A stretch of 64,000 nt of DNA from Methanolacinia paynteri (GCF_000784355.1 NZ_KN360934.1:1-64000), one strand, 5' to 3'; positions 54,003 to 63,727 are shown, numbered from the stretch's first letter. A program made the numbers and translations. Notes: a model not told the origin generated them from the sequence alone.

Positions 54003-55115
54003 ATGAGAGGATCTGTCGCGAGGAAGGCGCCCTCTACCAAGAGAACCAGGGCCGGTAAGATCAGCAAAATCGAGGAGGAACAGTCACTTTCTGTCCTGAA
54101 AAAAATCCTCTTCATCCTGCTCCTTGCGGTAATACTCGTTGTAGCTTCGGGGATTATAATAACAATCGGGCCCATGCCCATCACGGTTCCCGAAGTCTAC
54201 TCGATTCTTATTAACAGGATTGTCCCCGGTATATTTTCCATTGAGAAATCTCTGGATAACGTCGTATGGGAGATCCGTTTCCCACGCATAGCCGGGGATA
54301 TAATCGTGGGCCTGGGCCTTGGAATCTGTGGATGCGTAATGCAGGCGGTTCTGAAGAACCCTCTCGCAAGTCCGTTTACTCTCGGGATATCGGCTGGCGC
54401 ACAGTTTGGGGTGTCTGTTGCAGCCATTTTCGGGATAACCATACTTGGCGGTCCTTATTTCCTTGTAGGTAATGCATTTATATTTGCCCTGCTTTGCTCT
54501 GCGGTCATCATAGCACTCTCCGGGATGAAGGGGGCAACCTCGGAGATGCTGATTCTTGCCGGTATTGCGGTAAACTATCTCTTCCAGGCGATGAATCAGA
54601 TCTTCAGCTTTGTTGCAAACGAGGATCAGCGGCTCCTGATGACGATGTGGGGAATGGGAGGACTTTCGGATTTAAACTGGAATAGTATCCTTTTCCTGGG
54701 CGTTATCACGATGATCTGTGTTCCGCTTCTCTACATGAAGGCGTGGGATCTTAATCTTATGACCGTAGGAGATGAGAGTGCAAAGAGTATGGGTGTTGAT
54801 GCAGGACATACCCGGATATATATCATGGTGGTATCGAGTTTCTATGTCGCAGTAATGGTGGCATTTATAGGAATGATTGGGTTCATCGGGCTGGTAGCCC
54901 CGCATATGGGCCGCATGATTCTCGGAAGCGATCACAGGTACCTGATTCCTGCATCAGGAGGGCTTGGTGCAATAATACTTCTGGTAGCCGATGCCGTCTC
55001 TCTTAATCTGTTGTCTCCGATAGTAATCCCGACGAGTGTGACTATGTCGATAATAGGCGTTCCTTTCTTCCTCTATCTCATACTCAGGGGCAGAAAGAAG
55101 GAGTACTGGACATGA
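54003..55115 (+). CDS. FecCD-family ABC permease (second system)
   Basis: 370 residues. A basic N-terminal extension of about 30 residues precedes the first helix. Family landmarks: VLKNPLASPFTLGISAGAQ, GDESAKSMGV and GMIGFIGLVAPHMGR. About ten helices. It overlaps the ATPase gene by four bases. No binding protein is adjacent; the lipoproteins at 40594 and 41898 are the likely partners. Confidence 0.93.
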   Translation: MRGSVARKAPSTKRTRAGKISKIEEEQSLSVLKKILFILLLAVILVVASGIIITIGPMPITVPEVYSILINRIVPGIFSIEKSLDNVVWEIRFPRIAGDIIVGLGLGICGCVMQAVLKNPLASPFTLGISAGAQFGVSVAAIFGITILGGPYFLVGNAFIFALLCSAVIIALSGMKGATSEMLILAGIAVNYLFQAMNQIFSFVANEDQRLLMTMWGMGGLSDLNWNSILFLGVITMICVPLLYMKAWDLNLMTVGDESAKSMGVDAGHTRIYIMVVSSFYVAVMVAFIGMIGFIGLVAPHMGRMILGSDHRYLIPASGGLGAIILLVADAVSLNLLSPIVIPTSVTMSIIGVPFFLYLILRGRKKEYWT

Positions 55116-55903
55116 TCATCAAACTGGCCGTAAATAATCTGCATTTCAGCTATGACAGTGTCGAAATACTGGACGGGCTCTCCCTGAATATTGGTGACGG
55201 AAAGATAGTGAGCATACTCGGTCCGAACGGTTCCGGGAAATCGACATTGATCAAGTGCATTGATCACATCCTTATCCCGCAGCAGGGAAAGATTCTCATA
55301 GACAGGAAAGATATATCCAAAATGGGCCGAATGGAGCTTGCAAAGAACGTGGCATACGTTCCGCAGAGCACGATCCGGACTTTTCCCAATACGGTGTTTG
55401 ATGTCGTTCTTATGGGAAGGCGTCCGTACCTCGGGTGGCGCGAGGATGAACGGGATAAGGACGAGGTCTGGGAAGTGCTGAGGCTGCTTGGAATGGAGAA
55501 TCTTGCTATGAACCTGTTTACCGAATTGTCCGGCGGGCAGCAGCAGAAGGTTCTCATCGCCCGTGCCCTTGTGCAGGATACGGGCCTTATTCTGCTTGAT
55601 GAGCCGACCAGCAATCTGGATATCTGGCACCAGATGGACGTAATGGAAGTGCTGAGAAAGCTTGTCAAAAAGCTTGGAATGACGGCGATAATCGCCATAC
55701 ATGATCTAAATGTAGCATCAAGATATTCGGATGTCATTGTGATGATGAAGAGAGGAAAGATTGTTGCCGCAGGTGAGCCCGAGGTGGTCATAAACAGTGA
55801 CAATCTTGAAAAAGTTTATAATATCAATGCAAATGTCCGCGTCTCGGATGGTATCCCGTATATAATCCCGCTTTCCAGGCTTCCTTTGAAACAGGTGAAG
55901 TAA
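55112..55903 (+). CDS. FecE/BtuD-type ABC importer ATPase (second system)
   Basis: 263 residues; Walker A GPNGSGKST near 36-44, signature LSGGQQQK, Walker B ILLDEPTSNLD, and a C-terminal region like that of the ATPase at 27347 (EPEVVINSDNLEKVYNINA). The QQQK signature is common in this family. Works with the permease at 54003. Confidence 0.93.
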   Translation: MIIKLAVNNLHFSYDSVEILDGLSLNIGDGKIVSILGPNGSGKSTLIKCIDHILIPQQGKILIDRKDISKMGRMELAKNVAYVPQSTIRTFPNTVFDVVLMGRRPYLGWREDERDKDEVWEVLRLLGMENLAMNLFTELSGGQQQKVLIARALVQDTGLILLDEPTSNLDIWHQMDVMEVLRKLVKKLGMTAIIAIHDLNVASRYSDVIVMMKRGKIVAAGEPEVVINSDNLEKVYNINANVRVSDGIPYIIPLSRLPLKQVK

Positions 55904-55998
55904 CTTTCAAAATAAATTCAACACGAAATTATGGTGGTTTAGTCAGTGAGCATAATGAAAATCCTTAGTGAAAGGAACAGTATGGTTCTGATATATTA

Positions 55999-57855
55999 AT
56001 GACGGCAGAAAGTATGACGGCCGATCCGACGGTCGGCCTGAAATCCAGAATCACCGGCAGGATAAACGCCAGCAGGGAGAGTTTCAAAAGATTTATCGAG
56101 ATTGCCGATTTCTATAGCCACGGTTATAAGCTGTATCTCCTTGCCATGCTTATCCTGAGCGTTCTTCTCGGTCTGATGGAGACATTCCAGATAGTGCTGC
56201 TCTACCCGATAATGAATGCCACAATCGATTTTCAGGGGCAGGAGATCGCGATATTCGAACCGCTCTACAACTTTGTAAGAGGCATCTCCAACCTTCCGGA
56301 TATTGTCCTTTTCTCTCTCCTTTTCATCCTACTCGTAGTCCTCACCTTCATCGTATCCATGGTATACAGGTACATGTCCCTTTATGTGACCAGAAAGGTG
56401 ATAACGAGGACAAAGAGAACCGTCTTTGAAAAACTCGTCAAAAACGACTACCAGTATTACGTCGAGAACAAACGCGGAGAGATTATTTACAGTGTAGTTA
56501 CCGCCCCTTCCCAGGTCCGTCGTTTTCTCGAGACGATCACTTCAATGGTCTCAGACGGCATCATAGTATTTACCATCCTGGGAACGCTCTTCTTTATATC
56601 CACGACTGCGGTTGCAATATTACTCGCAGGAGCGTTTATTTTCATAAGTGTCGTCAGGGTAGTGGGCAGAAAATTCTCCTTCCGCCTCGGTCATCTCCAG
56701 ATGAGATCCATGCAGGGCGAAAACGAAGTAATAAGCGGATACATCCAGGGTCTCAGGCAGATCAGGTCGGTCTCGGGCGATGCTTACTGGCAGAAGCAGT
56801 ACAACGAAGCCCTCGATAAATTATGGGACAGGTACATAAAACTCAGTTTCTTCAGGATGCTCCCCGGAACCACCCTGCAGTTCATGTTCTTCATCGGGCT
56901 CGCAATTCTTGTAATCGTTCTTTATTATCTCTACCAGGAGGATTTCCTCTATATCATACCGCTGATGGGAACGTTTGTCTTCTCCGCGATGAAGGTCATA
57001 CCCCGTCTTGCATCGCTGAGCAACCGATATATGGATGTCATGGACAACTGGCCCAACCTCGAGACGATCTTCGACTTCCTCAACGATACGAAGTATCACA
57101 ATATAGTGGACGGATCGAGGAATTTCGATCTCCTTAAATCCGATGTAGTTCTTGAAAACGTCTTCTTCTCTTATTATAAAGGCCAGGAACTCATCAAAGG
57201 GGTTAACCTCACCATAAAGAGAAAGAAGATAACCGCACTCGTAGGTCATTCCGGCTCGGGCAAGTCGACTGTAGTCTCTCTTCTCCTGAGATATTACGAC
57301 GTGGATGAAGGCAGGATTCTGTTAAACGGCTGTGACCTTCGTGATTACCGGAAAGAATCTTTCCTGAAAAGGGTAGGGTACGTTAGCCAGGACACCTTCA
57401 TATACAACGCCTCAGTGCGTGAAAATATATCTTTTGGAGTCGACTATACCGACGAAGAGATTATCGAAGCGGCGAAAAAAGCGAATATCCATAATTTCAT
57501 TGCAGGACTTCCCGAAGGCTACAATAGCATAGTCGGGGATCAGGGGATTAAGCTTTCGGGTGGCGAGAAGCAGAGAGTTGCAATCGCAAGGGCTCTCGTG
57601 CGCAATCCCGAGCTTCTTGTTCTTGACGAGGCTACGAGCAACCTCGACAACGAATCTGAGGCCATTGTCCAGGACTCTATCAACCATATATCCGAAAACA
57701 TCACGACGTTCATCATCGCCCACAGGCTCTCGACGATAAGAAAGGCAGACACAATCTATGTGATGAGCCTGGGAAGAATAGTCGAGAGCGGCACCCATGA
57801 TGAGTTAATAGCGGCAAAAGGGCTCTATTATGATCTCTATGAGTCGGAAGGATAG
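55999..57855 (+). CDS. MsbA-type ABC exporter (fused membrane and ATPase domains)
   Basis: 618 residues: an exporter-type membrane domain with six helices (about 45-340) followed by an ATPase with Walker A GHSGSGKST, signature LSGGEKQR and LLVLDEATSNLD, and the H-loop IAHRLST. A homodimer is expected. No ribosome binding site is seen before the ATG. Substrate may be a lipid, peptide or small molecule; the neighbouring importer and flavoprotein suggest it belongs to the island. Confidence 0.92.
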   Translation: MTAESMTADPTVGLKSRITGRINASRESFKRFIEIADFYSHGYKLYLLAMLILSVLLGLMETFQIVLLYPIMNATIDFQGQEIAIFEPLYNFVRGISNLPDIVLFSLLFILLVVLTFIVSMVYRYMSLYVTRKVITRTKRTVFEKLVKNDYQYYVENKRGEIIYSVVTAPSQVRRFLETITSMVSDGIIVFTILGTLFFISTTAVAILLAGAFIFISVVRVVGRKFSFRLGHLQMRSMQGENEVISGYIQGLRQIRSVSGDAYWQKQYNEALDKLWDRYIKLSFFRMLPGTTLQFMFFIGLAILVIVLYYLYQEDFLYIIPLMGTFVFSAMKVIPRLASLSNRYMDVMDNWPNLETIFDFLNDTKYHNIVDGSRNFDLLKSDVVLENVFFSYYKGQELIKGVNLTIKRKKITALVGHSGSGKSTVVSLLLRYYDVDEGRILLNGCDLRDYRKESFLKRVGYVSQDTFIYNASVRENISFGVDYTDEEIIEAAKKANIHNFIAGLPEGYNSIVGDQGIKLSGGEKQRVAIARALVRNPELLVLDEATSNLDNESEAIVQDSINHISENITTFIIAHRLSTIRKADTIYVMSLGRIVESGTHDELIAAKGLYYDLYESEG

Positions 57856-57997
57856 ATGGAAATCTTCTTTTATGCAATCAGGATGAATACACATAATATT
57901 CAGATATTATTTTCAGGGAATCCTCTCAGAAAATAACAGTCTTTTGCTCTTGATTTTTTGGAGGATTTCTACAAGGCCGGTTTTAATTATTTTTACT

Positions 57998-58945
57998 ATG
58001 AGGGTGCCTGAAAAACCCTTAGTTCTCCAAAACTTTAACCGGATCAAAGGTGAAACAATCCCTGTGCCTTTCCCGTCCGAAATAATCAGGGAACACCGTA
58101 TAGACGGTACATATTCACTGGTCCTGAAAAAAGAGGATCTGGAGTCCCTTTATCCCCGGATGTTCAGGTATAAACTTGCTCTTCTTGAAAACTACAGAAT
58201 AGTCGCCCAGTTCAGGACAAATACCTATGAATATACCCCGGTCATTCCCATAAAAGCCGAATCAGTTGCTTATGAACACTTTGAATACTGGACGGAAAGA
58301 ATAACCGCTGGACATGAAAAGTTCGTAGAATATCTCAAAAGGCAGGAGAGACTCCGGAAACACGTCTATAAAAATGTCCCTTCTCCGGGAAACGATGCCG
58401 TTATCATCCAGGGAAGCTCACGTCCCGACGGGAACTGTGCCGTTATGGCATCATGGATCATGGAAAAACTGCTCTTAATGGGAATGAAGCCTGCTGTTTT
58501 TTATCCGTCCGATATGTACATCCTCCCCTGTACCGGTTGCTACCAGTGCTTTAATTACGGCCGCTGTGTTTTTATCGATGACATGGCAGGGCTTTACGGT
58601 GCAGTTAAAGGCGCTTCATTTGTGGCTGTCTGTTCTCCGGTATACACTAACACTGTTCCTGCACCTCTCAAGGCTGTATTCGATCGTTTTCAGGCCTATC
58701 ATGCGATGACTTCTCTGGGTAATATCAGGCATTCTGTATCGGGATTATTTCTTTCGACTGCCGGGAGGAAGGGATTGGATAATTTCAGCCATATCGTCCC
58801 GGTGGCAGATGCTTTCATGGAGATATCGGGGATCAAAAAGAAAGGCCAGGTTCTTGTAGACAACTTGGATCAAGTATATGATGTAAGATCGATTCCCGGG
58901 CTGAGGGAAAGAGTTGAAAAAAAAGTGGATGAATGCCTGAAATGA
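57998..58945 (+). CDS. Iron-sulfur flavoprotein (Isf-like NADPH-FMN reductase) with N-terminal extension
   Basis: 315 residues from the ATG at 57998. The C-terminal flavodoxin-like domain starts near residue 132 with the FMN loop QGSSRPDGN and the Isf cysteine motif CX2CX2CX5C (C178, C181, C184, C190), the 4Fe-4S site of Methanosarcina Isf. The N-terminal 130 residues are an added domain I do not recognise. Upstream in-frame codons lack a start with a ribosome binding site. Electron transfer to a metal complex or oxidant is inferred. Confidence 0.85.
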   Translation: MRVPEKPLVLQNFNRIKGETIPVPFPSEIIREHRIDGTYSLVLKKEDLESLYPRMFRYKLALLENYRIVAQFRTNTYEYTPVIPIKAESVAYEHFEYWTERITAGHEKFVEYLKRQERLRKHVYKNVPSPGNDAVIIQGSSRPDGNCAVMASWIMEKLLLMGMKPAVFYPSDMYILPCTGCYQCFNYGRCVFIDDMAGLYGAVKGASFVAVCSPVYTNTVPAPLKAVFDRFQAYHAMTSLGNIRHSVSGLFLSTAGRKGLDNFSHIVPVADAFMEISGIKKKGQVLVDNLDQVYDVRSIPGLRERVEKKVDECLK

Positions 58946-59062
58946 ATTAGCGTTTGAATTTTATTTTAAGGAAAGTGATGCGTAAATCTTTTTCGCTTAA
59001 CATTCAGCGAAAGAACAGCAATATCAGAAAATTAAAAAGATTCGCGTCTTAATATTATCTAT

Positions 59063-59497
59063 ATGGCAAATCCACAAGGCACTGTATTTTTCTGGTGTAA
59101 GATCCCCTTATGGCTGAGGATGTGTATTGTGACATACCTCGTGCTCGAAACAATTTTCATATTCATTTTGATCTCAATGAAAGATTGTCAAACGAAATTC
59201 GGTGGTCTTGCGGAGTCAGTTGTGGGTTTTTCATTTGTCAGCGTATTATGCGTACTCAGCCTTGCATATTATACAAAATCGGCTATGGTTATGTGGGATG
59301 CAGGGAAGTCGGGTACCCGGGCTTTTCTGGCAGCGTTTCAGGGGATTGAACTTTTGGGCTATTCCATTCTGAAATTCATAGTGACACTGCCATGCAGGGG
59401 TGTAAATCTAAAAAATGAATGTCCTGAAAAGAAAAAAAGAGCTCCTAAAAAAGATGGAGAACTCGATTTTGATGAAGAATGGATTTGGGATGACTGA
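59063..59497 (+). CDS. Small membrane protein, function unknown
   Basis: 144 residues with three hydrophobic segments (about 16-37, 50-75, 88-110) and a charged C-terminal tail (Lys-rich, then acidic, ending IWDD). Not recognised. It is alone between the flavoprotein and a convergent gene. Confidence 0.65.
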   Translation: MANPQGTVFFWCKIPLWLRMCIVTYLVLETIFIFILISMKDCQTKFGGLAESVVGFSFVSVLCVLSLAYYTKSAMVMWDAGKSGTRAFLAAFQGIELLGYSILKFIVTLPCRGVNLKNECPEKKKRAPKKDGELDFDEEWIWDD

Positions 59498-59510
59498 AGA
59501 AGGAAAGAAC

Positions 59511-59533
59511 CTGAGGTTTTATTTCCTCCTCAG
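59511..59533. terminator. Bidirectional terminator hairpin
   Basis: CTGAGG (59511-59516) pairs with CCTCAG (59528-59533) around a T-rich loop, between two convergent genes; the distal arm overlaps the stop codon of the minus-strand gene. Confidence 0.55.
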
Positions 59534-60099
59534 TCAGTGTATATGACTTCCCCCAAAAAAGCCTCGGCCATTCGTTTCCCGAATTCTGCTGCAGCCGCCG
59601 GACCGTTTGCTGTTATAAAGCGGCCGTCGCTGACCACGGGTTTATCATCATATACTGCTTTATGTTTCTCCATCTCGCGTACAGCCTCTTTGTCAGGCCA
59701 CACCGTAGCATGCCTTCCGGGGATAACTCCCGCCCTTGCAAGAACTACGGGCGAAAGGCATATCGCACCAATAGGCATTTTTGCTTCGTCGAATTGCCTG
59801 ACTATCTCGTATAAATTTTTGTTCCCCCAGAGGTAATCTTTTGATCCGGAACCGCCCACTATCATAAGCCCCCCGTAGTGCTTCATACCCTTTCCTCCTT
59901 CAAGTAACTGGAGAATGCCGGAGATCGTTTCTGTTGCAGTTGCGTATCCCCCGAGCATTCCCCTGAACCTTCCCTTGTCTGTGGATATGACCTCGTATTC
60001 TATTCCGCTCTCTTCCAGAATTCCAAGTGGTTCAAAAAGCTCTTCGTCCCTGAAGTTTTCAGGGGCGATCACGATCAGCATCTTTTTAGAATATTCCAT
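59530..60099 (-). CDS. DJ-1/PfpI family protein
   Basis: 189 residues. The nucleophile cysteine is C114 in GAICLSP, with glutamate in the early DEELFEP segment, as in DJ-1/PfpI proteins. Family roles include intracellular protease-like, glyoxalase or chaperone activity; I cannot choose. GGAG lies nine bases before the ATG. It is a single gene. Confidence 0.88.
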   Translation of the reverse strand: MEYSKKMLIVIAPENFRDEELFEPLGILEESGIEYEVISTDKGRFRGMLGGYATATETISGILQLLEGGKGMKHYGGLMIVGGSGSKDYLWGNKNLYEIVRQFDEAKMPIGAICLSPVVLARAGVIPGRHATVWPDKEAVREMEKHKAVYDDKPVVSDGRFITANGPAAAAEFGKRMAEAFLGEVIYTD

Positions 60100-60217
60100 T
60101 TTAACAGGCTCCTTATCCGGTAAGCGTGTTATTGGTTTTCCGGGTGAAAAGACTTTTGGACAGATCCGGTAATCCTGAAAATTTTCGTTAAAATAAAAAA
60201 TAGGGATTATCTATGTT

Positions 60218-61672
60218 TTATCTTCTGGCGTGCTTCCTGAAGAAGTAGATGACCCCTCCTATCACTGCCACGAGGAGAAGAATGCCTAGAATTCCCACGT
60301 AGGAATTCTCCTTTATTATTATCCTGATATCATCGCTTTCTTCCTCTTCGTCAGACACGACATTAAGCGAGATCTTATACTCTGATGCTGCAATATTGGC
60401 AGGAGGGACTACAGTAAGAACCACAGTCTCCTTATCTCCCGCTTCTATGGAAGCGATCTCTTCAGGCGATACCTGGACACTCCATCCGTCCGGGGTGGTG
60501 ACCTCGGTCTGAACATTGGTCAGTGCTTCGCCGTTGCCGTTGTTTGTGATCTGTACGGGGATCTCTACGGTGTCTCCTTTTGTAATTTCATACTTGTACT
60601 TCTCAGAAAATACGACCATATTGCTGGTTCCTGAGATCCCTGCGGTAAGTCCTTCCTCGTATAGGTAATCGGAAGACTCGAATGTTGCATTGAATGAATA
60701 TTCGCCTGTTTCTACAGAATTGGGAGGAATCGCCTCGACATATATTGTCTTTTGGTCTCCTGAATCCAGGTATATGCTGGAGATGCTTTCTGAAGAATCG
60801 GCGTTTTCCTTGAATTTAAAGTACCATTTGTCCGGTGCCCCCTCAGTACCGAGTTTTATCACATCGTCGCTTTTGCCGATATTTGTAATCACTGCCTCAA
60901 AAGTCGGGTTATCGTCAGATGTCGTTGTAACTATAGGGGACTTAAAATCTATCAGAAGACCGTATGTTTTTTTCTCGAGCATTACAGTGCCTATATCTTC
61001 GGTATAGCCGCAATTGATCGAGACATCCTTCACTTCCCTGCTCCGGTAGCCCTCTCTTTCCACTAAAAGATCGTAATCGCCCTGGTCGATTTCAGTCCTT
61101 ATCTGGCCGTCTGATGTGGTATAGACTGAGGTTATGAACTTGTCCGTGTTGTGTTTATAGACATTTATACAGGCCTCGTCGATTGGCTCTCCCTGGTCGT
61201 CTACAACCTCTGCCACCAGCACCCCCATCTCATCCTTATGGGTCTCATCGACTATTACATACAGCCAGATACTTGCATCGTCAATCGCCACTCTTACAGG
61301 ATAAGTATCCACTGCCGTATCTCCGGTAGTCTCGATTTCAAGAGTTACCGAAACTTCCTGGCCTTTCTTCATCGCAAGCCTGTCGATCTCATAATCGCCG
61401 GCATATATATGGAACTTCCAGTCCTCTTCGCCTTTAAAAGTGTCCAAACGGATCTTCTTGGGGTCAGTACCCTGGTTATTGGTAATATCGAGATTGAATG
61501 TGATGGTTTCCCCGGCTTCTATGATCTTTCCGGGATATGTACATGAAATCTCAACATTGCTCGTCGAACTGTCATCCGAACTGTCTGCCGAGACAGCAGC
61601 TGGCAAAATCATTGTCACTATCAGAAAAAGTGCCAGTATGTATTTCAGGGATTTAAAATATAGAATTTTCAT
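60218..61672 (-). CDS. Surface protein with CarboxypepD-reg-like and NEW3-type domains
   Basis: 484 residues: signal peptide (about 1-29), Ig-like beta domains, a carboxypeptidase-regulatory-like domain (about 150-230, with GYRSREV), NEW3-type repeats (about 240-450) and a C-terminal transmembrane anchor with basic end (KHARR). Such proteins often accompany ABC-2 transporters in archaea, as here (four-base gap to the permease). Probable role: surface part of the transporter. Confidence 0.8.
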   Translation of the reverse strand: MKILYFKSLKYILALFLIVTMILPAAVSADSSDDSSTSNVEISCTYPGKIIEAGETITFNLDITNNQGTDPKKIRLDTFKGEEDWKFHIYAGDYEIDRLAMKKGQEVSVTLEIETTGDTAVDTYPVRVAIDDASIWLYVIVDETHKDEMGVLVAEVVDDQGEPIDEACINVYKHNTDKFITSVYTTSDGQIRTEIDQGDYDLLVEREGYRSREVKDVSINCGYTEDIGTVMLEKKTYGLLIDFKSPIVTTTSDDNPTFEAVITNIGKSDDVIKLGTEGAPDKWYFKFKENADSSESISSIYLDSGDQKTIYVEAIPPNSVETGEYSFNATFESSDYLYEEGLTAGISGTSNMVVFSEKYKYEITKGDTVEIPVQITNNGNGEALTNVQTEVTTPDGWSVQVSPEEIASIEAGDKETVVLTVVPPANIAASEYKISLNVVSDEEEESDDIRIIIKENSYVGILGILLLVAVIGGVIYFFRKHARR

Positions 61673-61676
61673 TTGT

Positions 61677-62762
61677 TTACCTCACGTCAAGTCTCATAAA
61701 TTTCACATATGAAGCGCCGAAGAAAATCGCCGGTATAACTATAAGGGCAATTATATTCTTCAGGAGATCGCCAAGTATGCCTAAGGGATCTTCAGTCTCC
61801 TCACTCGTATCCGCATAACTGAAAGAGCCATGACTAAAGCTTGCCACATTTCCTCCGATGCCGGAAAGAGAGTTGATTATATATTCGAAGTTGCTGGTAG
61901 GGGAAAGGAGGGTAATAAAATCAGACAAAGACTGTCGTTTGTTCCAGTAATCCTGCATTTCCGTCCTGTATTGTACCCATCGTTCATTGCTCTCCAGCGC
62001 GGAGCGATCAGATCCCGGTCCGCCGCTTCTTGCAAAACTGTGAAGTTCGGAAATGAGTTCTTCCGGGTATTCCGGGGGATCTCCGACGATAATATCTATC
62101 GTAGTATCGGCAACAAAAACAGGAAGGAGAATTGACAGGAATATAAACACAATCAGGGTATAAATGAGTGAATTGCCGCTGTCTTCAGAGATCGTGGACA
62201 TGAACAGGGCAATGGCGAAGTATGAGAAGATCATCAGGAATGCAACAATTCCAAAAAGAAGAATAGGGAAGATCTCTTCATCAGTCGGAATTATCCCGAA
62301 TATGAGCAGTATTGCCAGTGCTATGAGTCCTGTTATGATTATCGCAAGCGATAATGCAATAATTCCTCCGATCGCCTTCCCGTTAATCACTTCATCACGG
62401 TATATCGGATGTGAAAGGAGGATCTTCAGCGATTTGCTCTCCTTTTCACGTGTGATCAGATCAAAACCCATTGCAATCCCGAGAATCGCGCCCAGGCTTA
62501 CAAGAAGTTCTCCAACATCGGCAAAAATTGTCATTATCGACGGTTTGAAGCCCATATATCCTGAAAATACTATTGTGTCTCCTGCTGCCACAGCCTGATT
62601 TTCATTATATTCCTCTATCTCTTCGTTATATTCTGCCGAACCCGTAATCATCCCGATAATCGAAACAATCAGGATTATCGAGAGAACAAGGAGGAATTTA
62701 CGACTGCATAAATGATCCATGAACTCCTTTTCCGAGATGACGATAAGTCCCTCTGATTTCAT
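61677..62762 (-). CDS. ABC-2 type transporter permease
   Basis: 361 residues. It begins with VISEKEFMDHLCSRKFLLVL, the usual start of ABC-2 family 2 permeases, then about six helices with a large outside loop (about 235-300). It overlaps the ATPase gene by four bases. Substrate unknown. Confidence 0.9.
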   Translation of the reverse strand: MKSEGLIVISEKEFMDHLCSRKFLLVLSIILIVSIIGMITGSAEYNEEIEEYNENQAVAAGDTIVFSGYMGFKPSIMTIFADVGELLVSLGAILGIAMGFDLITREKESKSLKILLSHPIYRDEVINGKAIGGIIALSLAIIITGLIALAILLIFGIIPTDEEIFPILLFGIVAFLMIFSYFAIALFMSTISEDSGNSLIYTLIVFIFLSILLPVFVADTTIDIIVGDPPEYPEELISELHSFARSGGPGSDRSALESNERWVQYRTEMQDYWNKRQSLSDFITLLSPTSNFEYIINSLSGIGGNVASFSHGSFSYADTSEETEDPLGILGDLLKNIIALIVIPAIFFGASYVKFMRLDVR

Positions 62763-63727
62763 GGCAGTGCCTCTTCTGAATTATAGAAAGACAGAATTGC
62801 ATCCTCTACGGTTGTGGAATCCAGTGAAATCTCTCTTGGAATAATTTTCAATGAAAACAATTCTTCGGCAATTTCCGCTCTGATATCGGATGAGGAGATG
62901 ATTTTGACTTTTTTACGATCAGAAGAATAATCGGCTTCAATAATGCCTGGGACCGTCAGTTCCCCCATCGGCGTTGTCGTCTCCACATTGATTCTTAACT
63001 CCGGCAGGTTCAGGCTGTTTATGGAGTCCGCAAAATTATCCCAGCTTCCCTCGTGTACAATCTTTCCCCTGCACATAATTCCGATCTTTGTACAGACTTT
63101 GCTGACCTCTGAAAGAATGTGCGAGGATACAAGGACTGTTTTTCCCGATTCCGATATTTGCCTGATTATTCTCCTGTAGTCCGCGACACCCTGCGGGTCG
63201 AGGTTTGCAGTCGGTTCGTCGAGAATAATTACATCCGGGTCGTTTATAAGGGTCTTTGCAATCCCAAGCCTTTGCCTCATCCCTTTTGAAAATCCTCCGA
63301 CTTTCTTTTCAACACCGCCAAGTCCGACGAGTTCAAGAAGAGAGTCGATCCTGGCCCCTCTTTCATCTGCAGGAATCCCGAAGAGCCTGGCGAAAAAATC
63401 AAGATTCTGTGCTGCACTCATGTTCTGGTAAAAACCCACATCCTCGGGCATATAGCCGATATTCTTCTTTACTTCTATCGGGTTTTTCGACACTTCAACC
63501 CCGTTAATCAGGCATTCACCGGAATCAGGTTGTATAAGGCCGCAAAGCATTAGTATAGTGGTGCTTTTTCCCGCCCCGTTGGGTCCCAGAAGTCCGTATA
63601 TTTCACCGTCATTTATTGTTAACGAGAGTCCGTCAACAGCATTTACACCATTGTATGTCTTGACAAGATCCCTGAATTCAATCAGTGTGATTTCCTCCTT
63701 TTTTCTCTTAAATGTCCTTTTGGACAC
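62759..63727 (-). CDS. ABC transporter ATPase (CcmA/NatA type)
   Basis: Up to 322 residues. Walker A GPNGAGKST, signature FSKGMRQR, Walker B VIILDEPTANLD. The signature has SKG in place of SGG, as is common in this family. Start is uncertain: a GTG at 63727 has no ribosome binding site, whereas a strong GGAGG lies eight bases before a CTG at 63685, which would give the usual opening IEFRDLVKTY. It leads the operon with the permease and the surface protein. Confidence 0.9.
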   Translation of the reverse strand: MSKRTFKRKKEEITLIEFRDLVKTYNGVNAVDGLSLTINDGEIYGLLGPNGAGKSTTILMLCGLIQPDSGECLINGVEVSKNPIEVKKNIGYMPEDVGFYQNMSAAQNLDFFARLFGIPADERGARIDSLLELVGLGGVEKKVGGFSKGMRQRLGIAKTLINDPDVIILDEPTANLDPQGVADYRRIIRQISESGKTVLVSSHILSEVSKVCTKIGIMCRGKIVHEGSWDNFADSINSLNLPELRINVETTTPMGELTVPGIIEADYSSDRKKVKIISSSDIRAEIAEELFSLKIIPREISLDSTTVEDAILSFYNSEEALP

